In this document: positions 39,626 to 48,257 of the stretch, one piece after another
Numbering within the stretch: the first letter of the stretch is position 1
Layout of the letters: each line of letters opens with the position of its first letter
Assembly (NCBI RefSeq): GCF_013055795.1
Contig: NZ_JABETO010000031.1
Span: 1-64,000, forward strand
Reading direction: 5' to 3'
Source of the DNA: Streptomyces sp. I05A-00742
GTDB taxonomy: Bacteria; Actinomycetota; Actinomycetes; Streptomycetales; Streptomycetaceae
DNA: 64,000 nucleotides
Notes under the pieces: generated by a model
What the model was told of the DNA's origin: nothing
Databases searched by the model: none
What the model saw: only the letters and a program-made list of their open reading frames with translations
Made by a program: the position numbers and the translations under genes

Positions 39626-39876
39626 TTGGCGGCCTCGGCGAGGCGGCGGTCCAGTTCCAGGTCGAGCTGTGCTTCTTCCTCGGGGGTCGGGTCGTAACCG
39701 TTCCACGCCTTCAGCAATTGGCTGGTGCGTGCGGCTTGTTCGGCCCGTTCTGCAGGCGTGAGGAGGCTGTCGGCGAGGCGCGCGAGGTAGGCGCGCAAGG
39801 ACATGCCTTCTGCTGCGGCGACCTCGGCGAATCGATCACGCGCCTCGGCGGGGATGCGGATATTGGCGTCAGCCAT
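39622..39876 (-). CDS. antitoxin of the PIN-type toxin pair
   Basis: 84 residues from ATG 39876, with AAGGGA upstream. A GTG at 39894 is also in frame. The N-terminal half (MADANIRIPAEARDRFAEVA, AAEGMSLRAYLARLADSL) fits a ribbon-helix-helix or CopG-like DNA-binding antitoxin. The C-terminal half is acidic and helical (YDPTPEEEAQLDLELDRRLA) and would wrap the toxin. It is translationally coupled to the toxin by a 4-base overlap. A palindrome in the promoter region fits autoregulation. Confidence 0.65.
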   Translation of the reverse strand: MADANIRIPAEARDRFAEVAAAEGMSLRAYLARLADSLLTPAERAEQAARTSQLLKAWNGYDPTPEEEAQLDLELDRRLAEAAK

Positions 39877-39902
39877 GATGAGATGTCCCTTCACGTGCTT
39901 GA

Positions 39903-39923
39903 GGGTACGGGTGCGTACCCGTA
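39903..39923 (-). promoter_or_regulatory. putative autoregulatory operator of the toxin-antitoxin pair
   Basis: Overlapping inverted repeats, GGGTACG (39903-39909) with CGTACCC (39914-39920), and TACGGGT (39906-39912) with ACCCGTA (39917-39923). They lie 27 bases upstream of the antitoxin start, a place where RHS-type antitoxins bind. No clear promoter elements could be assigned. Confidence 0.45.
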
Positions 39924-40053
39924 TCTTGCCCGGGATAACGAGAGAATCACCCGAAGGGGAGATTCGGATGTGTCGGACAACGGTGGACCATCAGCGACCG
40001 TCTGCCAAGAGCGTGTATTGACGCCGGAGTCGGACCCCAGGAAGCCACCGCCA

Positions 40054-41496
40054 TCACCCCGCCGTCACGTCCCCCCACACCCCCCGCAGCTCCTCCGCCA
40101 CCCCCATCGCCGTGAGCGGTGCCTCGCCCAGTTCGCGCGCCGCCAGGCCGTGGAGGTACGCCCCCGCAGTCGCGGCGTCGCGCCCGGGGAGGCCCGCGGC
40201 GAGGAGGGAGCCGGTGAGGCCGCTGAGGACGTCGCCGCTGCCGGCGGTGGCGAGCCAGGCGGTGCCGGTGGGGTTGACGCGGACGGGGGTGTCGCCGGGG
40301 GAGGCGATCACGGTGGTGGAGCCCTTGAGGAGGGCGGTGGCGCCGTAGCGCTCGGCCAGGGCGCGGACGGCGGCGAGGCGGGCGCCCTCGACCTCCTCGC
40401 GGGCGATGCCGAGGAGGGCGGCGGCCTCGCCGGCGTGCGGGGTGAGGACGGTCTCGGCGCGGCGGGAGCGGATGTCGGCGGGGGAGAGGAGGCGGAGGCC
40501 GTCGGCGTCCACCAGGACGGGGACGTCGGAGGACAGGACGTCGTCGAGGGCCCGCCGGGCCTCCGTGCCGTCGCCCAGGCCGGGGCCGACGACCCAGGCC
40601 TGGACGCGGCCGGCGTCGGCCGGGCGGCCGGAGGAGACCAGGGTCTCGGGGAAGCGGGCGATCACCGCGTCGGCCCCGGGCCCGGCGTAGCGCACCGCGC
40701 CGGCGCCGCCGTGCAGCGCGCCCGCGACGCAGATCACGGCCGCGCCCGGGTAGCGGGCCGACCCGGCGACGACGCCGACGACGCCCCGCCGGTACTTGTC
40801 GCTCTCCGCCGACGGGCGGGGCAGCAGCCGGGCCACGTCCGCGTGCTGGAGCGCCTCGACGTCCGGCCGGTCGGGCAGCCGCGGCCCGAGCCCGATGTCG
40901 ACCAGGCGCAGCGCGCCGGCGTGCTCGCGGGCGGGGTCGACCAGCAGGCCGGGCTTGTACGTGCCGAAGGTGACCGTCGCGTCGGCGCGCACCGCGTCGC
41001 CGCGCACCTCGCCGGTGTCGGCGTCGACGCCGCTGGGCAGGTCCACGGCGACGACCAGGGCGCCCTCCGCCGCGCGCACCAGCGGCAGTGCCTCCGGGCG
41101 GAGGCCGCCCTTCCCGCCGATGCCGACGATGCCGTCCAGGACGAGGGCGGCGCGTCCGACGGCCCGGAGGCCCGCCGGGCCGGAGTCCACCGTGCGCCCC
41201 CCGGCGGCGAGCAGCGCCCGTACGCCGCCCGCGTGCGCCCGCTCCGGCGTGAGGAGCACGGCGGTCACGCCGGCGCCGCGCCGGGCGAGGCGGGCGCCGG
41301 CGTACAGGGCGTCACCGCCGTTGTCGCCGCTGCCGACCAGGAGCGCGACGCGCGCCCCCGACACCCGGCCCAGCAGGCCGGCGCAGGCGGCGGCGAGTCC
41401 GGCGGCGGCCCGTTGCATCAGGGCGCCTTCGGGGAGTTCGGCCATGAGGGCGCGCTCGGCGGCCCGTACGGTGTCCACGCGGAAGCCGGTTCTCAT
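40054..41496 (-). CDS. nnr: bifunctional NAD(P)H-hydrate epimerase / ADP-dependent dehydratase
   Basis: 480 residues from ATG 41496. The N-terminal half is the YjeF_N epimerase (LVGSGDNGGDALYAGARLAR, VVAVDLPSGVDADTGEV), and the C-terminal half is the ribokinase-like dehydratase (SDKYRRGVVGVVAGSARYPG, VLTPHAGEAAALLG, GTAWLATAGSGDVLSGLTGS). Together they repair damaged NADHX and NADPHX in the cytoplasm. It is divergent from alr with 82 bases between starts. The N-terminal part has more scattered residues than usual, but the catalytic motifs are present. Confidence 0.94.
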   Translation of the reverse strand: MRTGFRVDTVRAAERALMAELPEGALMQRAAAGLAAACAGLLGRVSGARVALLVGSGDNGGDALYAGARLARRGAGVTAVLLTPERAHAGGVRALLAAGGRTVDSGPAGLRAVGRAALVLDGIVGIGGKGGLRPEALPLVRAAEGALVVAVDLPSGVDADTGEVRGDAVRADATVTFGTYKPGLLVDPAREHAGALRLVDIGLGPRLPDRPDVEALQHADVARLLPRPSAESDKYRRGVVGVVAGSARYPGAAVICVAGALHGGAGAVRYAGPGADAVIARFPETLVSSGRPADAGRVQAWVVGPGLGDGTEARRALDDVLSSDVPVLVDADGLRLLSPADIRSRRAETVLTPHAGEAAALLGIAREEVEGARLAAVRALAERYGATALLKGSTTVIASPGDTPVRVNPTGTAWLATAGSGDVLSGLTGSLLAAGLPGRDAATAGAYLHGLAARELGEAPLTAMGVAEELRGVWGDVTAG

Positions 41497-41578
41497 GCAC
41501 CCAGTCTCCCCGCGGCCTCCGGAGCACACCTGCCGGGGTCCGGGCCCGGATCCCGGATTCCCTGAGAGACTGGCGGGG

Positions 41579-42796
41579 ATGAACGAGACACCGATGCGCG
41601 CCCGTGCCGTGGTCGATCTGGCCGCGCTACGGGCCAATGTGCGCGTTCTGCGGGCCCGTGCCCCCAAGGCGCAGCTGATGGCAGTGGTCAAGGCGGACGC
41701 GTACGGGCACGGGGCGGTGCCCTGCGCCCGGGCCGCGCGGCAGGCGGGCGCGGCCTGGCTCGGCACCGCCACGCCGCAGGAGGCGCTGGCCCTGCGGGCC
41801 GCGGGCGACACCGGCCGGCTGCTGTGCTGGCTGTGGACGCCGGGCGGGCCGTTCCGGGAGGCCGTCGAGGCGGACATCGACATCACGGTGAGCGGGCTGT
41901 GGGCCCTGGAGGAGGTGCTGACGGCGGTACGGGCCGCCGGGCGCCCGGCCAGGATCCAGCTCAAGATCGACACGGGGCTCGGCCGCAACGGCTGCACCCC
42001 CGGCGACTGGGAGAAGCTGGTCGCCGCGGCCCGCGAGGCGGAGGCGGCGGGCGCCGTCCGCGTCACCGGCGTCTGGTCGCACTTCGCGTGCGCGGACGAG
42101 CCGGGGCACCCGTCCATCGGCGCCCAGCTGGCCGTCTTCCGGGACGCCGTGGCGTACGCGGAGGCCCAGGGGCTGACCCCCGAGGTGCGGCACATCGCCA
42201 ACTCGCCGGCCGCCCTGACCCTCCCCGAGGCCCATTTCGACCTGGTGCGGACCGGGGTCGCCGTCTACGGGATATCCCCGAGCCCGGAGCTCGGCACCTC
42301 CGGCGACTTCGGGCTGCGGCCCGTCATGACGCTGACCGCCTCCCTGGCGTCCGTGAAGCGGGTGCCGGCCGGGCACGGCGTGTCGTACGGCCACCTGTAC
42401 ACGACCCCGGGCGAGACGACCCTCGCGCTCGTCCCCGTCGGCTACGCGGACGGCATCCCGCGCGCCGCCTCCGGCACCGGCGAGGTGCTGGTCGGCGGGA
42501 AGCGGCGGCGGATCGCGGGCCGTGTCGCGATGGACCAGTTCGTCGTGGACCTGGGCGACGACACCGCCGAGCCCGGCGACGAGGCCGTGCTCTTCGGCCC
42601 CGGCGACCGGGGCGAGCCCGGCGCGGAGGACTGGGGGCGGGCGACCGGCACCATCGGCTACGAGGTCGTCACCCGGATCACCGGGCGGGTGCCGCGGGTG
42701 TACGTGGGAGAGGCCGACGACGCGACGGCCGCGGCCGAGGCGAGTGCACCTTCCGCGGATCCCGCGGACGGGACGGGCCCGGGAGTCTCCGCATGA
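41579..42796 (+). CDS. alr: alanine racemase
   Basis: 405 residues from ATG 41579, preceded by GGCGGGG. It makes D-alanine for peptidoglycan, using pyridoxal phosphate. The PLP lysine is K38 in AVVKADAYGHG; the catalytic tyrosine is in GHGVSYGHLY; VAMDQFVVDLG is also diagnostic. The last 30 residues are an Ala/Asp/Pro-rich tail without a counterpart in shorter enzymes. The stop overlaps the start of the hydrolase gene (ATGA). Confidence 0.96.
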   Translation: MNETPMRARAVVDLAALRANVRVLRARAPKAQLMAVVKADAYGHGAVPCARAARQAGAAWLGTATPQEALALRAAGDTGRLLCWLWTPGGPFREAVEADIDITVSGLWALEEVLTAVRAAGRPARIQLKIDTGLGRNGCTPGDWEKLVAAAREAEAAGAVRVTGVWSHFACADEPGHPSIGAQLAVFRDAVAYAEAQGLTPEVRHIANSPAALTLPEAHFDLVRTGVAVYGISPSPELGTSGDFGLRPVMTLTASLASVKRVPAGHGVSYGHLYTTPGETTLALVPVGYADGIPRAASGTGEVLVGGKRRRIAGRVAMDQFVVDLGDDTAEPGDEAVLFGPGDRGEPGAEDWGRATGTIGYEVVTRITGRVPRVYVGEADDATAAAEASAPSADPADGTGPGVSA

Positions 42797-43980
42797 GCGA
42801 GGCCGACGGCGGCATCCCGGGCGGCGTCCGTCCGGGCCGGGGCGGCTCCTCCGGCTGGCTGCGCGGCGCGGGCGTCGCCGGGGCCGCCGTGGGCGTCCTG
42901 GCCGCCGGCGCGGCGGCGGGCGTCGCCGTGGAGCGGCTGACGGTCGGCCGCGGCGTGCGCCGCAAGGCGCGGCTGGCCCTGGACGCGACGGGCCCCTACG
43001 GGACGCTGCGGGGGACACCGGGGACGGCGGTCGCGGACGACGGGACCGAGCTGTACTACGAGGTCGAGGAGGCGGATTCCCCGGCCGGCTCCGGCCGCCC
43101 GCCCGTCACCGTCGTCTTCAGCCACGGCTACTGCCTCAACCAGGACTCCTGGCACTTCCAGCGCGCCGCCCTGCGCGGCGCCGTCCGCGCCGTCTACTGG
43201 GACCAGCGCAGCCACGGCCGCTCCGAGCGCGGCCGCGCGCAGCGCGAGGACGGCGGGACGGTCTCCATCGACCTGCTGGGCCGCGACCTCAAGGCGGTCA
43301 TCGAGGCGGCGGCCCCTGAGGGGCCGCTGGTGCTGGTGGGGCACTCGATGGGCGGCATGACCCAGATGGCGCTGGCCGCCCAGTATCCCGGACTGATCGG
43401 GGAACGGGTGCTCGGCGCCGCCTTCGTCGGCACGTCCTCCGGCCGGCTCGCCGAGGTGACCTTCGGTCTCCCGGCCCTCGGCATGAACGTGGTGCGCCGC
43501 GTCCTGCCGGGCGCCTTCCGGCTGATGAGCACGCAGACGGACCTGATCGAGAAGGGCCGCCGGGCCGGCGCCGACCTGCTCGCCGGGGTCTACCGGCGGT
43601 ACTCGTTCGGCTCCCGGGACGTCGACCCCGCGGTCGCCCGGTTCGCCGAGCGGCTGCTGGAGGCCACGCCGGTCGACGTCGTCGCCGAGTTCTACCCGGC
43701 CTTCGCCGAGCACGACAAGACGGCGGCACTCGACGTCTTCCGCGACCTGCCGGTGCTGGTCCTCGCCGGGGAGAAGGACCTGATCACCCCGGCCGGGCAC
43801 AGCGAGGCCATGGCCGCGGCCCTGCCGGACGCCGAGCTGGTGATCGTCCCCGGCGCCGGGCACCTGGTGATGCTGGAGGAGCCCGCGACGGTCGACGCGC
43901 GGCTGGCCGGCCTGCTGGAGGCCGCGGGCGCGGGCGACGGCCTGCGGGAGGACGCGGCGGGGGCGCGGCGGGAGCGCTGA
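42793..43980 (+). CDS. alpha/beta hydrolase with N-terminal membrane anchor
   Basis: 395 residues. A Gly-rich start and a hydrophobic helix at about residues 23-46 (WLRGAGVAGAAVGVLAAGAA) suggest membrane attachment. The hydrolase domain has HGYCLNQDSWHF (oxyanion region), the nucleophile elbow GHSMGG, LAGEKDLITP with the acid, and GAGHLVMLEEP with the histidine. Substrate unknown. It is coupled to alr by a 4-base overlap, and the pairing alr-hydrolase-tsaE is, as far as I recall, common in actinomycetes. Confidence 0.9.
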   Translation: MSEADGGIPGGVRPGRGGSSGWLRGAGVAGAAVGVLAAGAAAGVAVERLTVGRGVRRKARLALDATGPYGTLRGTPGTAVADDGTELYYEVEEADSPAGSGRPPVTVVFSHGYCLNQDSWHFQRAALRGAVRAVYWDQRSHGRSERGRAQREDGGTVSIDLLGRDLKAVIEAAAPEGPLVLVGHSMGGMTQMALAAQYPGLIGERVLGAAFVGTSSGRLAEVTFGLPALGMNVVRRVLPGAFRLMSTQTDLIEKGRRAGADLLAGVYRRYSFGSRDVDPAVARFAERLLEATPVDVVAEFYPAFAEHDKTAALDVFRDLPVLVLAGEKDLITPAGHSEAMAAALPDAELVIVPGAGHLVMLEEPATVDARLAGLLEAAGAGDGLREDAAGARRER

Positions 43981-44077
43981 GCGGGCGTGGCGGGAGCGCT
44001 AGTGGGGCGGGAGCGTCCGCCGGGACGACGTGCCGCGCTCCGGCCCCGCCCGCCCGCACCCCGTACCATCGGGCGGT

Positions 44078-44623
44078 ATGAACGCCCCGCTCGACTCCTC
44101 CGCCGTGCCCGGCACGGCCGCCGCGCAGCTCACCGTCAGGACGTCCGAGGACATGCGGGAACTGGGCCGCAGACTCGCCGGGCTGCTGCGCGCCGGTGAC
44201 CTCGTGCTGCTCTCGGGCGAGCTGGGCGCGGGCAAGACGACGCTGACGCGCGGGCTCGGCGAGGGGCTGGGCGTCCGGGGCGCCGTCACCTCCCCGACCT
44301 TTGTGATCGCCCGGGTCCACCCGTCCCTGGTCTCCGGCCCTGCCCTGGTCCACGTCGACGCCTACCGGCTGTCCGGCGGCCTCGACGAGATGGAGGACCT
44401 GGACCTCGACGTCTCGCTGCCGGAGTCGGTGACGGTCGTGGAGTGGGGCGACGGCAAGGTCGAGGACCTGTCGGAGGACCGGTTGCGCGTGGTCATCGAG
44501 CGGGCCGTGGGCGCGGAGGCGGCCGCTCCGGGGAGCGACGAGGACGCGGACGACGTCCGGACCGTGACGGTGAGCGGCGTCGGCGAGCGCTGGCGCGGGG
44601 CGGATCTGTCCTCGCTCGTCTGA
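44078..44623 (+). CDS. tsaE: tRNA threonylcarbamoyladenosine biosynthesis ATPase TsaE
   Basis: 181 residues from ATG 44078; the frame is open upstream, but MNAPLD precedes the family core. It is the small P-loop ATPase of the t6A machinery: GELGAGKTTLTRGLGEGLGV holds the Walker A, followed by SPTFVIARVH, VHVDAYRLSG and VVEWGDGKVEDL. It works with TsaB and TsaD, both encoded downstream, to modify A37 of ANN-reading tRNAs. The acidic insert AAPGSDEDADDV near the end is lineage-specific. Confidence 0.94.
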   Translation: MNAPLDSSAVPGTAAAQLTVRTSEDMRELGRRLAGLLRAGDLVLLSGELGAGKTTLTRGLGEGLGVRGAVTSPTFVIARVHPSLVSGPALVHVDAYRLSGGLDEMEDLDLDVSLPESVTVVEWGDGKVEDLSEDRLRVVIERAVGAEAAAPGSDEDADDVRTVTVSGVGERWRGADLSSLV

Positions 44624-44835
44624 ACCCGGGTAGCGCCTTCGGCAGGTCGCCGGCGCGTTCTCGCACGCCCTGGAACCGGAATCTTCCACTCCAGAAGCAC
44701 GTCAAGCCGAGGCGGGCGAAAAGTAACCGACAGGGCGTCGGGAAGATGTTGCGCTGTTGCCGCCGGGCGTGGTGACATGGAGGAGAGACACGGTTAGGCA
44801 TGCCTGACCTTGACCGGCTGCCCGAGGAGGCATAT

Positions 44836-45036
44836 ATGTCGGCCCAAGAGCCCCGCGCAGCCGTGGATCCCCGCTCCGCCGCCGACGAGCGCACCCCCTC
44901 GATGCGCGATCTGCTGGCCGCCTGTGCCGCCGCCGACGCGGTGTCCAGGCCGCCGCGGGCGCCGGCGCCCGAACCCGTGCCGGAGGCGGACGACGAGGAG
45001 GAGCAGGACAGCCCGGACCGCCGGGCCGCGGCCTGA
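44836..45036 (+). CDS. small acidic hypothetical protein
   Basis: 66 residues from ATG 44836, which has an ideal GAGGAGG site. An in-frame ATG at 44800 would add 12 residues (MPDLDRLPEEAY) and has GGAGGAG 17 bases upstream. The sequence is soluble, with a helix (MRDLLAACAAADAVS) then a Pro/Glu/Asp-rich tail ending SPDRRAAA. No known family. It lies inside the t6A gene group and has its own 212-base upstream gap, so it may be independently regulated. Confidence 0.55.
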   Translation: MSAQEPRAAVDPRSAADERTPSMRDLLAACAAADAVSRPPRAPAPEPVPEADDEEEQDSPDRRAAA

Positions 45037-45085
45037 CGCGACACTCGCCGCGCCGCCCAGAAGAAGCGCCCGGCGAAGCGCCCCG

Positions 45086-45679
45086 CTACGGAACGACGAC
45101 CACCTTCGTGCCCTTGGGCGCGAACTCCCACATGGCCAGCCCGTCGGCCGGCTTCTCGCGGACACCGCCCGTCTTCTTCGTCGGGTCCGGCTGCGGGGGA
45201 GAACCGTCCACGGCAGCGCTGAAGCCGAAGACGACGCCGTTCGCGTCCCTGAGGAAACGCACGATGTGCTCCAGACGCACGCCGTCCGATCCCGGGCCGT
45301 TGAGATCGCGCGAGGTCACCGCGTACGTCCCCGGCTGCGGGTTCACCGTGCTGGGCGTGACCTCGAAAGAACGGACGCCCTTGGCGTCCGCGGGCACCAG
45401 CCACACGCGCTTCTGGCCCACCGAGTAGACGACCCGCTTGCCCGTGCCCGAGCCGTCCGGAACCGCCGGGGGAGCGTCCTTCCGCTGACCGCCCTTGCCC
45501 TTGTCGTCCTTGCCGGAGCCCTTGGCGTCCCCGGGCGTCGCGGAGGCGGAGGCGGACGAGCGGTGCACGCGGTGGGGCGCGGCCGACGCCTCGTAGGCGA
45601 GGTAACCCACCACGGCCAGTGCCGCCGCGGTGAGCCCGGTCACGAACACCCCGGAGCTGCTGCGTGCCACCCTGCGCAC
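45086..45679 (-). CDS. membrane-anchored hypothetical protein
   Basis: 197 residues from GTG 45679 (GTG 45670 is an alternative with better RBS spacing). The N-terminus RRVARSSSGVFVTGLTAAAL, then AVVGYLAY, is a signal-anchor or signal peptide. A Ser/Lys/Gly-rich linker (DAKGSGKDDKGKGGQRKD) precedes a C-terminal domain of about 115 residues (VVYSVGQKRVWLVPADAKGV to KVVVVP). The domain is probably beta-rich and extracellular. No function recognised. It is divergent from tsaB. Confidence 0.65.
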   Translation of the reverse strand: MRRVARSSSGVFVTGLTAAALAVVGYLAYEASAAPHRVHRSSASASATPGDAKGSGKDDKGKGGQRKDAPPAVPDGSGTGKRVVYSVGQKRVWLVPADAKGVRSFEVTPSTVNPQPGTYAVTSRDLNGPGSDGVRLEHIVRFLRDANGVVFGFSAAVDGSPPQPDPTKKTGGVREKPADGLAMWEFAPKGTKVVVVP

Positions 45680-45825
45680 CCTTTCGTCCCCCGTACGGCC
45701 ATGCGGCGTACGGTCATCCGCCCCGACCGTAGCACCCGGGCGCACTACCGCCGCGCCCCCCGAGGGCCCCGTGCCGGGACCGTGCGGGCACCGGCGGCAC
45801 CGCGGCGCGCCGTAGGCTTGGCACT

Positions 45826-46503
45826 GTGCTGCTGCTCGCTCTTGATACCGCCACGCCCGCCGTCACCGTAGCCCTCCACGACGGGGACTCCGTCGTCGCC
45901 GAGTCCAGCCAGGTGGACGCGCGCCGGCACGGGGAGCTCCTGCTGCCGGCCGTGGACCGGGTGCTCGGCGCGGCGGGCCGTACGCCGGACGAGCTGACCG
46001 GCATCGTCGTCGGCGTCGGCCCCGGCCCGTACACCGGCCTGCGCGTCGGCATCGTCACGGCCCTGACCTTCGGCGCCGCGCTCTCCGTCCCCGTGCACGG
46101 CCTGTGCACGCTGGACGGCATCGCCTACGCCGCCGGGCGGGCCGGACTGACCGGCGAGTTCGTGGTGGCCACGGACGCCCGCCGCAAGGAGGTCTACTGG
46201 GCGCGCTACGCCGACGCCCGGACGCGCGTCACCGAGCCGGCCGTCGACCGGCCCGCCGAGCTGACCGAGCCGCTCGCCGGGCTGACGGCCGTGGGTGCGG
46301 GCGCCGTCCAGTACGCCGACGCCTTCACGGACGTACGGGCCGACCTGCCGCAGCACCAGTCCGCGGCGGCGCTGGCCTCCCTCGCCGCGGAGAAGCTCCG
46401 CACGGACGGTCCCGACGCGGGGTTCCTGCCCGTCCAGCCGCTGTACCTGCGCCGTCCGGACGCCCAGGTCCCGGCCAACTACAAGGTGGTCACACCCAAG
46501 TGA
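45826..46503 (+). CDS. tsaB: tRNA threonylcarbamoyladenosine biosynthesis protein TsaB
   Basis: 225 residues from GTG 45826. It has the ASKHA fold with LALDTATPAVTVALHDGD and the hallmark GVGPGPYTGLRVGIVTALTF. TsaB is the non-catalytic partner that dimerises with TsaD. The stop overlaps the rimI start in GTGA, forming an operon with rimI and tsaD. Confidence 0.95.
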   Translation: MLLLALDTATPAVTVALHDGDSVVAESSQVDARRHGELLLPAVDRVLGAAGRTPDELTGIVVGVGPGPYTGLRVGIVTALTFGAALSVPVHGLCTLDGIAYAAGRAGLTGEFVVATDARRKEVYWARYADARTRVTEPAVDRPAELTEPLAGLTAVGAGAVQYADAFTDVRADLPQHQSAAALASLAAEKLRTDGPDAGFLPVQPLYLRRPDAQVPANYKVVTPK

Positions 46504-47054
46504 GCGCTCTCGAGCCTCCTGAGCCTTCCGGGCCTCCCGAGCCCAGCGCCGGGAAGACGCGCATCCGCGAGATGCGCTGGTGGGACATCCCGGCCGTGCT
46601 GGAGCTGGAGCGCGCGCTCTTCCCGCAGGACGCCTGGTCCAAGGGGCTGTTCTGGTCGGAGCTGGCGCACGCGCGGGGCGCGAACGCCAACCGGCGCTAC
46701 CTCGTCGCCCAGGACGACACCGACCGCGTCGTCGGCTACGCCGGCCTCGCCGCCGTCGACGGCACCGGTGACGTCCAGACGATCGCCGTCGCCTTCGACC
46801 ACTGGAGCACCGGCCTCGGCTCCCGGCTCCTCGGCGAACTCCTCGCCGCCGCCACCGCCTTCGAGTGCCGCGAGGTGCTGCTGGAGGTCCGCGTCGACAA
46901 CACCCGCGCCCAGCGCCTGTACGAGCGCTTCGGCTTCGAGCCCGTCGGCATCCGGCGCGGCTACTACCAGCCGGGCAATGTGGACGCCCTGGTGATGCGC
47001 CTCCCCGATCCGATCAACACTGTGCAAGGAATGGCTCATGGCTCCGCTGGCTGA
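46500..47054 (+). CDS. rimI: ribosomal protein S18-alanine N-acetyltransferase
   Basis: 184 residues from GTG 46500, overlapping tsaB by four bases. A GNAT domain: [20 protein letters not shown], then [20 protein letters not shown] (acetyl-CoA loop), [20 protein letters not shown]. The first 20 residues are a Pro/Ser/Glu-rich lead. The gene lies between tsaB and tsaD, its standard place. It acetylates protein N-termini; S18 is the classical substrate in E. coli, and actinobacterial homologues may act more broadly. Confidence 0.93.
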   Translation: MSALEPPEPSGPPEPSAGKTRIREMRWWDIPAVLELERALFPQDAWSKGLFWSELAHARGANANRRYLVAQDDTDRVVGYAGLAAVDGTGDVQTIAVAFDHWSTGLGSRLLGELLAAATAFECREVLLEVRVDNTRAQRLYERFGFEPVGIRRGYYQPGNVDALVMRLPDPINTVQGMAHGSAG

Positions 47055-48183
47055 CGAACCCCTCGTCCTCGGCATCGAGACCTCGTGCGACGAGACGGGC
47101 GTCGGTGTCGTCCGGGGCCACACCCTGCTCGCCGACGCGGTCGCCTCCAGCGTGGACGAGCACGCGCGCTTCGGCGGCGTCGTCCCCGAGGTCGCCTCCA
47201 GGGCCCACCTGGAGGCCATGGTCCCGACCATCCAACGGGCCCTGAAGGAGGCCGGCGTCAGCGCCAAGGACCTCGACGGCATCGCGGTCACGGCAGGACC
47301 GGGCCTCGCGGGCGCCCTCCTGGTCGGCGTCTCGGCGGCCAAGGCGTACGCGTACGCGCTGGGCAAGCCGCTGTACGGCGTCAACCACCTCGCCTCCCAC
47401 ATCTGCGTCGACCAGCTCGAACACGGCGCCCTGCCCGAGCCGACCATGGCCCTCCTGGTCTCCGGCGGCCACTCCTCCCTGCTCCTCGCCCCCGACATCA
47501 CCTCCGACGTCCGCCCCCTGGGCTCGACCATCGACGACGCGGCGGGCGAGGCGTTCGACAAGGTCGCGCGCGTCCTGCACCTCGGCTTCCCCGGCGGCCC
47601 GGTCATCGACCGCTACGCCCGCGAGGGCGACCCCACCGCCATAAAGTTCCCCCGCGGCCTCACCGGTCCCCGCGACCCCCTCTACGACTTCTCCTTCTCC
47701 GGCCTCAAGACAGCGGTCGCCCGCTGGATCGAGGCCAAGCGGGCGGCCGGCGAGACGGTGCCGGTGGCGGACGTCGCGGCCTCCTTCCAGGAGGCGGTCG
47801 TCGACGTCCTCACCCGCAAGGCCGTCCGCGCCTGCAAGGACCACGGCGTCGACCACCTGATGATCGGCGGCGGCGTCGCCGCCAACACCCGCCTCCGCGC
47901 CATGGCCGAACGCCGCTGCGAGGACGCCGGCATCACCCTCCGCGTCCCCCGCCCCAAGCTCTGCACCGACAACGGCGCCATGGTCGCCGCCCTCGGCGCC
48001 GAAATGGTCGCCCGCGGGCGCTCCGCGTCGTCGTGGGACCTGCCGGCGGACTCGTCACTTCCGGTGACGGAGACGCATGTGCCGGGGCATGGCCATGGGC
48101 ATTCCCACTCGCACGATCATGGGCATGGCCACGACCACGACCATGTGCACGAGCTGAGCAAGCAGAACCTGTACGACGTGTAG
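47038..48183 (+). CDS. tsaD: tRNA N6-adenosine threonylcarbamoyltransferase TsaD with His-rich tail
   Basis: 381 residues from ATG 47038, overlapping rimI by 17 bases. It transfers threonylcarbamoyl to A37. IETSCDET, the metal-binding [19 protein letters not shown] and [15 protein letters not shown] are the family motifs. The core ends at about residue 340. It is followed by an unusual tail of about 39 residues with a dozen histidines in GH, SH and DH pairs ([20 protein letters not shown]). This is not needed for catalysis in other TsaD proteins and may bind nickel or zinc. Confidence 0.95.
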   Translation: MAPLADEPLVLGIETSCDETGVGVVRGHTLLADAVASSVDEHARFGGVVPEVASRAHLEAMVPTIQRALKEAGVSAKDLDGIAVTAGPGLAGALLVGVSAAKAYAYALGKPLYGVNHLASHICVDQLEHGALPEPTMALLVSGGHSSLLLAPDITSDVRPLGSTIDDAAGEAFDKVARVLHLGFPGGPVIDRYAREGDPTAIKFPRGLTGPRDPLYDFSFSGLKTAVARWIEAKRAAGETVPVADVAASFQEAVVDVLTRKAVRACKDHGVDHLMIGGGVAANTRLRAMAERRCEDAGITLRVPRPKLCTDNGAMVAALGAEMVARGRSASSWDLPADSSLPVTETHVPGHGHGHSHSHDHGHGHDHDHVHELSKQNLYDV

Positions 48184-48198
48184 CCCGCCTGCGGCGGG
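48184..48198 (+). terminator. short hairpin after tsaD
   Basis: CCCGCC (48184-48189) / GGCGGG (48193-48198) with a TGC loop, followed by TTCCCTT. It begins directly after the tsaD stop codon and is weak but well placed to end the tsaB-rimI-tsaD transcript. Confidence 0.4.
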
Positions 48199-48257
48199 TT
48201 CCCTTCCCGCTCACGGCAGAGGAAAGGGGCCCGCTCCTCCGGTACGCAGGCCGCCGG

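Noticed and set aside
39718-41565. A 615-codon plus-strand frame over nnr and the antitoxin.
   Set aside because: Gly/Ala/Val-rich shadow of the minus-strand nnr gene, whose epimerase and dehydratase motifs are clear.
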